Shown: positions 1 through 6,057 of the stretch, piece after piece
How positions within the stretch are numbered: the first letter of the stretch is position 1
Layout: each line of letters opens with the position of its first letter
DNA from: CAAGNP01 sp964611185
GTDB taxonomy: Bacteria; Bacteroidota; Bacteroidia; Bacteroidales; UBA932
Assembly: GCA_964611185.1 (NCBI GenBank)
Contig: CAZSXE010000044.1
Coordinates: forward strand, 1 to 10,808
DNA length: 10,808 bases
Reading direction: 5' to 3'
Translations under genes and position numbers: made by a program
Notes under the pieces: generated by a model
What the model was told of the DNA's origin: nothing
Databases searched by the model: none
Seen by the model: the letters and a program-made list of their open reading frames with translations, nothing else

Positions 1-309
1 AACATTAGTATCAAAATAGTTATCAAAATAGAAGTAGAGGATTTGGCTATATGATTTGGGTACTGATATCCAATATTCGCCATAATAATCTCTTTGGTCA
101 GGGGAAGTGTTTTGATGAATAAATCCTGCAGCAGGAAGAAACATATCTGTCCCCAGGACTTTACCTGTACCCCACCATCCGTCCACAGCATCTTTTACGG
201 GCCGGTTAGTATATAAAGTATTGGGACTTACGGCAGATGTGTAATTATCAATAATGGTTTGGTCTGTGGTCTGAGAATCTATGGGTTTTGATTGAGAATT
301 GATAATAAT
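1..309 (-). pseudogene. FISUMP-like surface protein fragment, start missing, runs off the window
   Basis: On the minus strand one frame is open from 309 to the window edge (103 codons). It contains the block TDMFLPAAGF followed by GDYYG-like spacing (DYYGEYWIS) and YFYFDNY. This resembles the FISUMP / major paralogous domain of Bacteroidota and Fibrobacter surface proteins, in which LFLPAAGYR is followed by GxYWSS. No ATG opens the frame at its upstream end: the first in-frame ATG (142-144) lies inside the conserved block, and a TGA (310-312) sits just upstream. In the same frame beyond the TGA is a short ATG-started run of 15 codons from 357, which does not look like a signal peptide. The lipoprotein or signal leader and the GWRVPT half expected before LFLPAAG are absent. 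I infer a 5'-truncated remnant. An undetected frameshift or an unusual start is the alternative. The domain assignment comes from motif recall only. Confidence 0.45.
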
Positions 310-389
310 TCAATATATATGCTTAATTATAAATATGTTATCGCGATAGATTAACATTTTGGTGTCAAACTTGATAAATTCTTATTAAT

Positions 390-397
390 CAAATTTA
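390..397 (-). promoter_or_regulatory. Possible -7 box for the FISUMP-like fragment
   Basis: The minus strand reads TAAATTTG, which fits the Bacteroides -7 consensus TAnnTTTG. It lies about 35 bp upstream of the short ATG run at 357 and about 80 bp upstream of the FISUMP-like frame. The stretch is AT-rich, so a chance match is possible and no clear -33 TTTG was seen. Confidence 0.3.
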
Positions 398-402
398 TTT
401 TC

Positions 403-1857
403 CTATTGAACCTTTTCCTGCTGAGTGGCCAGAAGAAACTTATCGTTTTCTTTTATCTCTGTTTTGCCGTCGGGAATAATGTAATCGTCTCCTCGTTTTA
501 TCATAATCACAAGGATTCCTTTCGGCATTTTCATATCGGAGAGGGTATTGCCGTGAGAGAGCATCTCTTCTGTGACATCCATATCCCATAGCTTCGATCC
601 TATCTCTTCGGGGAATGTGATGCCGAAATCGTTTCCGTTCTTTTTTAGCTTTTCTGTGAGTTTTAATGCTTTGGCCATCTTGGGGATGGTGGTCCCCTGA
701 ATGATGAGAGATAATATTGTTATGAAAAATACTATGTTGAAAAAGAGATTGGAGTTCTCTACTTTAGCGATTACGGGGTATGTGGCAAAGAGTATCGGTA
801 CTGCCCCTCGCAGCCCTACCCAGGAAATGAAGCATTTTGATCTGACTGAGATCTTTCTAAATGGTATAAGTGTGAGAAAAACACTCACCGGACGAGCCAC
901 TAATATCATAAAGATGGCGATTAAAAGTGCAAATGGAGCTATCTCTATCATTTCGTGAGGATTTACAAGAAGTCCGAGCAGGAGAAACATTATGATTTGA
1001 AACAGCCATGTCATACCGTCAAGGAATGTGTTTGTCTCTGATTTTTTCACTAAACGATGGTTTCCCACTATGATGCCGGCGATGTAAACTGCAAGGTATC
1101 CGTTTCCTCTGAGGAGATCTGTCATGGAGTATATGAAAAATATAAAGCACAATACAAGTATCGGATAGAGAGAGGTGTTTTGGAGTTTTATTTTATTGAC
1201 AACCCATACCGCTAATTTCCCGAATGCGAAACCTGCAAGGGCTCCTACGCAGAGCTGAATGATAAATTTAATGATAATATCCCAAACGGAAATCCCCTGT
1301 CCAGAATTTACAGCTCCTATCATGGCGATGGTTAACATGTAAGCTACAGGATCGTTACTTCCGCTTTCAAGCTCAAGCATCGGGCGAAGATTATTTTTCA
1401 GTCCCATCTTTTGACTTCGCAGCAGGCTGAATACTGAGGCTGAGTCGGTGGATGACATCGTGGAGGCGAGGAGAATGGAGAGTGGAAACGACAGGGCTAC
1501 GGAGAAAATAGCGGAGCCTGATATGAGATAGATAAATGCTCCTGTTATTAATGCTGTCAGGATAACACCCAATGTGGCAAGTAATATTCCCGGTACTATT
1601 ATAGGCCTTATCTCAGCTATACTCGTGTCCATACCTCCTGAAAAAAGGATGATGCTAAGGGCCACAATACCTATGGCCTGTGCCGATTCCATACTGTAAA
1701 ACTGTATTCCGAGTCCGTCGCTTCCGAAAAACATTCCTACTATTAGAAAAAGTAATAATGCCGGAACACCGAATTTGCTCCCGGCCTTACTGACAAAGAT
1801 GCTTGTAAATATGATGACTGAGCCTACTAATAAGAAACTTTCTGTGGAAATATCCAT
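403..1857 (-). CDS. nhaP2: Potassium/proton antiporter, NhaP2/CvrA type (CPA family) with C-terminal RCK_C domain
   Basis: Inner-membrane antiporter of 484 residues expected to exchange cytoplasmic K+ (or Na+) for H+. Residues 1-395 are a string of hydrophobic membrane segments. They carry the family signatures LFSGGMDT (71-78), STDSASVFSLLRS (136-148), the ion-binding block ESGSNDP (164-170) and WVGLRGAVPI (346-355). After a charged linker, residues about 410-482 form a TrkA-C/RCK_C-like domain (GILVIMIKRGDDYIIPDG), which in this family senses ligand or gates transport. Length matches Bacteroidota members and is shorter than the roughly 580 residues of Vibrio NhaP2, which carry an extra C-terminal domain. 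The start at 1857 gives an N-terminus directly followed by the first membrane segment. It is transcribed alone, divergently from the M23 gene, from a TATATTTG box at 1929-1922. The antiporter class is clear; ion preference cannot be read from sequence. Confidence 0.9.
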   Translation of the reverse strand: MDISTESFLLVGSVIIFTSIFVSKAGSKFGVPALLLFLIVGMFFGSDGLGIQFYSMESAQAIGIVALSIILFSGGMDTSIAEIRPIIVPGILLATLGVILTALITGAFIYLISGSAIFSVALSFPLSILLASTMSSTDSASVFSLLRSQKMGLKNNLRPMLELESGSNDPVAYMLTIAMIGAVNSGQGISVWDIIIKFIIQLCVGALAGFAFGKLAVWVVNKIKLQNTSLYPILVLCFIFFIYSMTDLLRGNGYLAVYIAGIIVGNHRLVKKSETNTFLDGMTWLFQIIMFLLLGLLVNPHEMIEIAPFALLIAIFMILVARPVSVFLTLIPFRKISVRSKCFISWVGLRGAVPILFATYPVIAKVENSNLFFNIVFFITILSLIIQGTTIPKMAKALKLTEKLKKNGNDFGITFPEEIGSKLWDMDVTEEMLSHGNTLSDMKMPKGILVIMIKRGDDYIIPDGKTEIKENDKFLLATQQEKVQ

Positions 1858-1921
1858 ATATACACGATTAAAGTGTTAGTAAATTTATATGCTATCATCA
1901 ATAATATGAACTGCATAGTGA

Positions 1922-1929
1922 CAAATATA
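1922..1929 (-). promoter_or_regulatory. -7 box of the antiporter promoter
   Basis: The minus strand reads TATATTTG, an exact match to Bacteroides TAnnTTTG, 64 bp upstream of the antiporter ATG. No convincing -33 TTTG is visible at the usual 19-21 bp spacing. Confidence 0.5.
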
Positions 1930-1961
1930 AAACTTTTTTATTTAATACGAGTCGGAAATAT

Positions 1962-1969
1962 TATCTTTG
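1962..1969 (+). promoter_or_regulatory. -7 box of the M23-CHR operon promoter
   Basis: TATCTTTG matches TAnnTTTG, 66 bp upstream of the M23 start at 2036. A T-run at 1934-1940 occupies the -33 region without a clean TTTG. The same 8-mer TATCTTTG occurs upstream of the NifU-like gene (6005) and the DPP-IV-like gene (7990). Its position shows that the reading frame upstream of 2036 is leader and not protein. Confidence 0.55.
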
Positions 1970-2035
1970 CTAATAAATATAGTCACTTTTTCCATTTTAT
2001 GGCATTGTGAGTTCTTAACAATAAATATTCTTATT

Positions 2036-3052
2036 ATGAAAAAATTGTTTTTGTTATCGTTAGCACTTTTAATATTCGTATCTCTCGAGGCGCAAAATTA
2101 TGAAGAGTTTAAAAAGCAACGGGAGCGTGGCCTTGATTCTCTTGAACAGCAAGCTGAGAAATTTAAGAAAGATCGCGATGCCGAATATGAGAAATTCAAG
2201 AAAGAGTATAATGACGAATTTGAAAAGTATAAGAAAAACTATGATGATTTTCTCAGTGGAGAAATATCTGTGATTGAGCTGATGGCTTCTGATGATAATA
2301 TTAAGAATAAGAAGCTCGATAAGAAATTCAAACCCTCCACTACCCAGAGTACTGCCTCTAAGGAGGTGGCTCGAATTGAAAAAGAGAGGGCCTCTGTCTC
2401 AAAAATGACAGGGGAGGAGTTTCTTTCTGTTCTTTCAAAATCTGATGATAAGGTAAAAAGAGTTCAGGAGGGACTTTCTGCCATTAAGCAGCTCAACAGC
2501 TCTTTTGAAGTGACTTCGCAGGGGGCAGACTCTCCAGGTATCGAAAAGAAAGAGGTGGATGCGAAGAAAAANNNNNNNNNNNNNNNNNNNNNNNNNNNNN
2601 NNNNNNNNNNNNNNNNNNNNNNNNNNNNNNNNNNNNNNNNNNNNNNNNNNNNNNNNNNNNNNNNNNNNNNNGGAAAACCTACTGATTATAATCGTATTTC
2701 TTCCCGTTTTGGTACGAGGATTCATCCTATAACCCACCGTAAGAGTAATCATAAAGGGGTGGACCTTTCTGCTCCGAATATGACTGCTATTTATGCCACT
2801 GCTGACGGCACTATAACCGTTGCCGATTTTAGATGCGGGTATGGTAATTTTGTAAAGATTAATCATGAAAATGGATATAAGACTGCTTATGCTCATCTTC
2901 AGAAAATAGCTACTGAGAACTTTCAAAAGGTTCGCAAAGGGGATTTAATAGGATATGTGGGATCCACAGGGCAGAGCACGGGTAATCATTTACATTATGA
3001 GATATATTATTTAGATGGTCTTGTAGATCCTGAACCCACCCTTTCAAAATAA
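2036..3052 (+). CDS. Exported M23 (LytM-type) peptidoglycan endopeptidase with coiled N-terminus, interrupted by an assembly gap
   Basis: Zinc endopeptidase expected to cut peptide cross-links of the cell wall in the periplasm. The ATG at 2036 starts a clear signal peptide (MKKLFLLSLALLIF..., cleavage near EAQ-N, residue 20). The frame stays open upstream, but that part contains the promoter. Residues 21-73 are highly charged and predicted coiled, with three 11-residue repeats (41-73). A Ser/Thr/Lys-rich linker follows to residue 178. After the gap comes the M23 core: SSRFGTRIHPIT, HKGVDLSAP (zinc ligands H239 and D243), AYAHL (H287) and NHLHYE (H318 and H320), so every catalytic and metal residue is present. 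Numbering past 178 depends on the true size of the 100-N gap. The gap keeps frame as written, which may be chance. It is the first gene of a unit with two CHR transporter genes, the next starting 4 bp after its stop. Confidence 0.88.
   Translation: MKKLFLLSLALLIFVSLEAQNYEEFKKQRERGLDSLEQQAEKFKKDRDAEYEKFKKEYNDEFEKYKKNYDDFLSGEISVIELMASDDNIKNKKLDKKFKPSTTQSTASKEVARIEKERASVSKMTGEEFLSVLSKSDDKVKRVQEGLSAIKQLNSSFEVTSQGADSPGIEKKEVDAKKXXXXXXXXXXXXXXXXXXXXXXXXXXXXXXXXXXGKPTDYNRISSRFGTRIHPITHRKSNHKGVDLSAPNMTAIYATADGTITVADFRCGYGNFVKINHENGYKTAYAHLQKIATENFQKVRKGDLIGYVGSTGQSTGNHLHYEIYYLDGLVDPEPTLSK
2156..2254 (+). repeat. Three tandem 33-bp units encoding an 11-residue coiled-coil repeat
   Basis: Residues 41-51 EKFKKDRDAEY, 52-62 EKFKKEYNDEF and 63-73 EKYKKNYDDFL are in-register 11-residue repeats with consensus EK(F/Y)KK followed by acidic and aromatic positions. 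An 11-residue period fits a right-handed (hendecad) coiled coil, which could hold the M23 domain away from the membrane or form oligomers. The structural role is inferred. Confidence 0.7.
2572..2671. other. Assembly gap of exactly 100 N inside the M23 gene
   Basis: Exactly 100 undetermined bases, the conventional filler for a scaffold gap of unknown length. It falls between the Lys-rich linker and the M23 domain. Repetitive low-complexity linker sequence is a plausible cause of the break. Confidence 0.97.
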
Positions 3053-3056
3053 ATAC

Positions 3057-3590
3057 ATGGCGGGTATGCTTTGGGAGTTGTTTATTACTTTTTTAAAGAT
3101 TGGCGCTTTCACTTTTGGCAGCGGATATGCTATGATTCCTCTGATTGAGAGGGAGGTCATCGATAAGAAAAAGTGGTTCGACAGGGAAGATTTTAAGAAT
3201 CAATTTACATTGGCGCAGTCGGCTCCCGGCCCATTCTCTCTAAATACTGCTGTATTTGTAGGGTATAAATTGCGTGGATGGTGTGGGGCAGTGGTTTCTG
3301 TGGTAGCTCTTGTAATTCCATCTTTTGTTATTCTGTTGTTGATAGCTGTCTATCTATCTGATTTTAGGGACAATCAATATGTAGCGGCAGCTTTCAAGGG
3401 GATGCGGCCTGCTGTTATAGCCTTGATAGCTGTGCCGTTTGTGAATTATCTTCGTGAAATGAAATCGTGGTGGAGAATTGCGTTAGCGATTCTTGCCGCT
3501 TTCGTTATATGGTATTTCGGCATCTCTCCGGTATATTTTATTATCGGGGGTGCTGTTGTGGGTATTATTGCTGCATTTGTTAAGAGATGA
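3057..3590 (+). CDS. Short-chain chromate-type (CHR) transporter subunit 1
   Basis: Inner-membrane protein of 177 residues made of one CHR domain, half the size of classic ChrA (about 400 residues with two domains). Family marks are the N-terminal amphipathic block GAFTFGSGYAMIPLIEREV (17-34), where the usual FGGGYAM reads FGSGYAM, and AQSAPGPFSLNTAVFVGY (53-70). Several membrane helices follow. Short-chain CHR proteins are usually encoded as adjacent pairs that work together, as here: its TGA overlaps the ATG of the second subunit. It begins 4 bp after the M23 stop, so it is probably translationally coupled to that gene. Proven family members export chromate. In a gut-type anaerobe the natural substrate may be another oxyanion or be unknown, so the substrate is not asserted. 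Confidence 0.87.
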   Translation: MAGMLWELFITFLKIGAFTFGSGYAMIPLIEREVIDKKKWFDREDFKNQFTLAQSAPGPFSLNTAVFVGYKLRGWCGAVVSVVALVIPSFVILLLIAVYLSDFRDNQYVAAAFKGMRPAVIALIAVPFVNYLREMKSWWRIALAILAAFVIWYFGISPVYFIIGGAVVGIIAAFVKR

Positions 3591-4117
3591 TATATCTTCA
3601 ATTATTTCTGTCGTATTTAAAAATCGGATTTTTCGGATTCGGAGGGGGATATGCTATGATTTCTCTAATCCAAAGTGAGATAGTTACCCAGCGGGGGTGG
3701 CTTACCGCTGTGGAGCTGGCAGATGTAGTGGCTATTTCGCAAATGACCCCTGGTCCTATTGCCATAAATTGTGCCACTTATGTAGGTTATCTTGTTACCG
3801 GTAATGTATGGGGCTCTTTTATTGCGACTTTCGCTACTTGTCTCCCCCCTTTAACCCTTATGCTCCTCGTTTCCAAGTTTTATGCCCGTCTTCGTGATAA
3901 CAGAGTTATGAAAAGTGCCCTTTTGTGGATGACTCCGATGATGGTGGGGATGATTGGGGCTGCGTTCCTCCTTCTTAGCACGCGGGAGACTTTTTTTGAT
4001 TTTGTTACGGTGGCTATTTTTGCACTATGCTTTTGGGGGGGATGGAAGAAAGTGAATCCCATATTGCTCCTTATTCTTTCGGCACTCGTGGGGTTGATTG
4101 CTTATTTCCCTTCATAA
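3587..4117 (+). CDS. Short-chain chromate-type (CHR) transporter subunit 2
   Basis: Inner-membrane protein of 176 residues, the partner half of the CHR pair. It carries the canonical FGGGYAMISLIQSEIV (18-33) and ISQMTPGPIAINCATYVGY (50-68), which are closer to consensus than the same blocks in subunit 1. The difference suggests the halves have diverged into distinct roles in an antiparallel heterodimer, a known arrangement for short-chain CHR pairs. Four to six hydrophobic segments cover the rest of the chain. The start at 3587 overlaps the preceding stop (ATGA), a strong sign of translational coupling. The gene ends 13 bp short of the convergent GH18 stop, with its own stop codon in the loop of a predicted hairpin. 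Confidence 0.88.
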   Translation: MIYLQLFLSYLKIGFFGFGGGYAMISLIQSEIVTQRGWLTAVELADVVAISQMTPGPIAINCATYVGYLVTGNVWGSFIATFATCLPPLTLMLLVSKFYARLRDNRVMKSALLWMTPMMVGMIGAAFLLLSTRETFFDFVTVAIFALCFWGGWKKVNPILLLILSALVGLIAYFPS

Positions 4118-4126
4118 GAGGGGAAA
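4105..4126 (+). terminator. Hairpin between convergent genes, possible terminator
   Basis: TTTCCCTT (4105-4112) pairs with AGGGGAAA (4119-4126) to give an 8-bp stem with one G-U pair and a six-base loop. The stop codon of CHR subunit 2 lies partly in the loop. A TTTT run follows only at 4137-4140, so classic intrinsic termination on the plus strand is uncertain. On the minus strand it lies just past the GH18 stop. Confidence 0.35.
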
Positions 4127-4130
4127 GGTG

Positions 4131-5219
4131 TTACTGTTTTGATTTGTACCTGTCGAAAGCCGTCTTTATCAGTGATCTTTCATCGTGCATATCTTGGCCT
4201 GCTTCCCAAAACATAATTCCCCCTGTCTCTTTTTCGATGCAGAAATCTACTTTTTCTCTTACGAGCGGCCGTCCGTTGTAGTATATTGTGTAGGGGGTTT
4301 TACCATCGTTGTAGCTGCTTGATGTCACAGTAGCTTGGTTGGCATCGGGATCGCCTCCCTGCGATATTATATTTTTGTAGGTCAATGTGGTGCCGCTTTG
4401 TGTGATTCCGGAGGCTCTGCCGTAAATGGGAATACCTCCGACGAATTTATTGGACGAAAGTCCGCGTGTCCCGACCCAATAGTTGTAACCGGTAACGAGA
4501 AGTTCCATGGGGCTGTGGTGGATACCTGCTGAGGTGGTAGAGAAGTCGTCATAAGTCATTACATTGAACCAATCGACACAAGGGTAACATTCTTCAACTA
4601 TTCCGTTGGAGATGTTTCCTATATATTTGCCGCAGGTGATGGCCATTGTGAGGAGTTTGTTCTCATCGGGAGAGTGTAGATAGTTGCTGAGTTCACGCAT
4701 CAGGTAAAGGTTTCCAAGGTAACTTTGATCTCTTTTTGTGGGATATTCCCAGTCGTTGTCTATGCCGTCAAGTCCGTACTGATTTACTATATCTTTTAAA
4801 GATCGAATGAATATGTCTCGATACTTTTTTTTCATTGTCATTTTGAGAAATATCTCATGCTCTCCGTTGAAACTGAGCAATACCTTTACTCCCAAGGCTT
4901 TGCATCTGTTGGCGAGAATGTAAAGATTACCCGGCTGATGCAGATCGACAGTGAAATCATTTTTTATGGTGGCGAAAGCGAAGCAGGCAATATTCACCCT
5001 TTTTATGGATTCGTCGGGAATGGATACAGGGTCAAGTTCGCGATAATATGGGAAATATGCAATCATTTTGAACCCTTTGTTCTCAGGGGCTCGATAGAGG
5101 AGTTCAGGCACTTGTTCTGCCTCTTCGGGTTTTATCGGGCTGTCGGGAGTGATTTTGTTGCAGGAAGTGATTGCGGCTATTATGGCAGTAAATATAATGG
5201 GAATAATAAGACGATTCAT
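4131..5219 (-). CDS. Glycoside hydrolase family 18 lipoprotein (chitinase / endo-beta-N-acetylglucosaminidase-like)
   Basis: A 362-residue TIM-barrel hydrolase predicted to cleave beta-1,4 GlcNAc linkages in chitin-like or N-glycan substrates. The N-terminus is a lipoprotein signal ending AITSC, with lipid-modified Cys20, so the enzyme is membrane-anchored and perhaps surface exposed. No strong surface-export acidic tag follows the Cys. The barrel starts at KMIAYFPYYR (51-60). The SxGG strand reads LLSFNGE (114-120). The catalytic DxxDxDxE motif is intact as DGIDNDWE (151-158), with E158 the proton donor. The conserved NVMTYDD (219-225) and the terminal Trp strand GGIMFWEAGQD (333-343) are also present. 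A compact barrel without binding modules fits the single-domain GH18s of Bacteroidota. No SusC/SusD genes are adjacent, so the substrate remains open. It stands alone, divergent from the DUF2490-like gene. Confidence 0.88.
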   Translation of the reverse strand: MNRLIIPIIFTAIIAAITSCNKITPDSPIKPEEAEQVPELLYRAPENKGFKMIAYFPYYRELDPVSIPDESIKRVNIACFAFATIKNDFTVDLHQPGNLYILANRCKALGVKVLLSFNGEHEIFLKMTMKKKYRDIFIRSLKDIVNQYGLDGIDNDWEYPTKRDQSYLGNLYLMRELSNYLHSPDENKLLTMAITCGKYIGNISNGIVEECYPCVDWFNVMTYDDFSTTSAGIHHSPMELLVTGYNYWVGTRGLSSNKFVGGIPIYGRASGITQSGTTLTYKNIISQGGDPDANQATVTSSSYNDGKTPYTIYYNGRPLVREKVDFCIEKETGGIMFWEAGQDMHDERSLIKTAFDRYKSKQ

Positions 5220-5233
5220 AGAAGTAGTTTGAT

Positions 5234-5266
5234 TTTGTTACAAATATATATGATTTCTTATATTTG
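5234..5266 (+). promoter_or_regulatory. Bacteroides-type promoter of the DUF2490-like gene
   Basis: A -33 TTTG (5234-5237) and a -7 TATATTTG (5259-5266) are separated by 21 bp, the typical arrangement for the Bacteroidota primary sigma factor. The -7 box ends 17 bp before the start codon, so the leader is very short. Confidence 0.65.
5241..5248 (-). promoter_or_regulatory. -7 box of the GH18 promoter
   Basis: The minus strand reads TATATTTG, exactly TAnnTTTG, 21 bp upstream of the GH18 ATG. It lies within the spacer of the divergent promoter that serves the gene at 5284, so the two promoters interlock. Confidence 0.55.
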
Positions 5267-5283
5267 CAGAAATTAATTATCAA

Positions 5284-5976
5284 GTGAAATTCAATAGGTT
5301 TTCATATATTTTTACAGTGGTTCTGCTGCTTGTTGGTTCTTCATCGCTTGTCCGGTCTCAGGATAAAGAGGATGATTTCGGTGTGTGGGCACTCATCAGT
5401 GCTAAAAAATCAGTGATTCAAGGGCTTGATTTTAAGACAAGCTGGGAATTAAGATTCAGAAACGATGCTTCGGATTTAGGATTATTCCTTTTTACAAGCG
5501 GTTTTTCCTACTCTTCTAACAAATATTTCTCTGTGGAAGCGGCATATGTTCTGATGGGAAATAACTACCATGACGGAACTTATGGCTTGCGTAACAGATT
5601 TTATGTGGCAGGTACAGGGAAATTATATGCCGGTGATTTTGTTTTCTCACTGAGAGAGATGCTTGAGGAGACTTTTTATTCTGACAAAGATCTCTCGTAT
5701 GATAATTTTAATCCGCAAAATGTCATTCGCTCTCTTTTTATGATTGAATTTAAGAATCCATCATCATTTGACCCTTATATCTCTGCGGAGCCGTTTTGTT
5801 TGTTATTCAACCCCAAGCATTATGTGCTCGACAAAATTCGTTATACGGCCGGAGTTAAAATCTCTGTGGGACAGAGGAGTAATATAGGGTTTTATTATCG
5901 CTATTCTCAGCGCTTTAATAATGCTGTTTCACCTAATAAAAATATTTTCGGGCTTCAGTATGATGTGAGTTTTTAA
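5284..5976 (+). CDS. DUF2490-like outer-membrane beta-barrel protein, GTG start
   Basis: A 230-residue exported protein of unknown function. A signal peptide (1-25, cleavage near VRS-Q) is followed by DDFGVWALISAKKSV, KTSWELRFRND, alternating amphipathic strands and YRYSQRFNN, and ends with aromatic-terminated strands and a C-terminal Phe (YDVSF). This is typical of a small outer-membrane barrel, and the N-terminal FGVW and E(L/I)R(F/Y)R blocks resemble DUF2490. The start is GTG at 5284: no ATG exists between it and the in-frame TGA at 5251, and it sits right after a well-spaced promoter. Genes of this type are usually solitary. No partner is visible here apart from the divergent GH18 gene. 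The barrel call is moderately sure; the function is unknown. Confidence 0.75.
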   Translation: MKFNRFSYIFTVVLLLVGSSSLVRSQDKEDDFGVWALISAKKSVIQGLDFKTSWELRFRNDASDLGLFLFTSGFSYSSNKYFSVEAAYVLMGNNYHDGTYGLRNRFYVAGTGKLYAGDFVFSLREMLEETFYSDKDLSYDNFNPQNVIRSLFMIEFKNPSSFDPYISAEPFCLLFNPKHYVLDKIRYTAGVKISVGQRSNIGFYYRYSQRFNNAVSPNKNIFGLQYDVSF

Positions 5977-6004
5977 AATATTCCTTTTATTCAAAATTAG
6001 GCAT

Positions 6005-6012
6005 TATCTTTG
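6005..6012 (+). promoter_or_regulatory. -7 box of the NifU-like/GGGtGRT operon
   Basis: TATCTTTG, an exact TAnnTTTG match, 45 bp upstream of the ATG at 6058. The -33 region (around 5980) is T-rich without a clean TTTG. The leader to the start codon is AT-rich with no Shine-Dalgarno site. Confidence 0.55.
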
Positions 6013-6057
6013 TTTGTTGAAAGTATTGATTATTGATACATTTTATAAATATTTATT

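Noticed and set aside
1967..2035. Upstream extension of the M23 frame to 1967
   Set aside because: It starts inside the TATCTTTG promoter box, and the signal peptide begins at the ATG at 2036.
2156..2254. CRISPR-like array
   Set aside because: The 33-bp periodicity comes from the coded coiled-coil repeat. Units are contiguous, without spacers, and in frame.
4857..5276. Plus-strand open frame opposite the GH18 gene (139 codons)
   Set aside because: It is antisense to the conserved barrel and lipoprotein signal and runs through the divergent promoters. There is no support for a product.
6013..6057. Riboswitch in the leader of the NifU-like gene
   Set aside because: The leader is only about 40 bases, very AT-rich and without a stable stem. 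It is too short for known classes.
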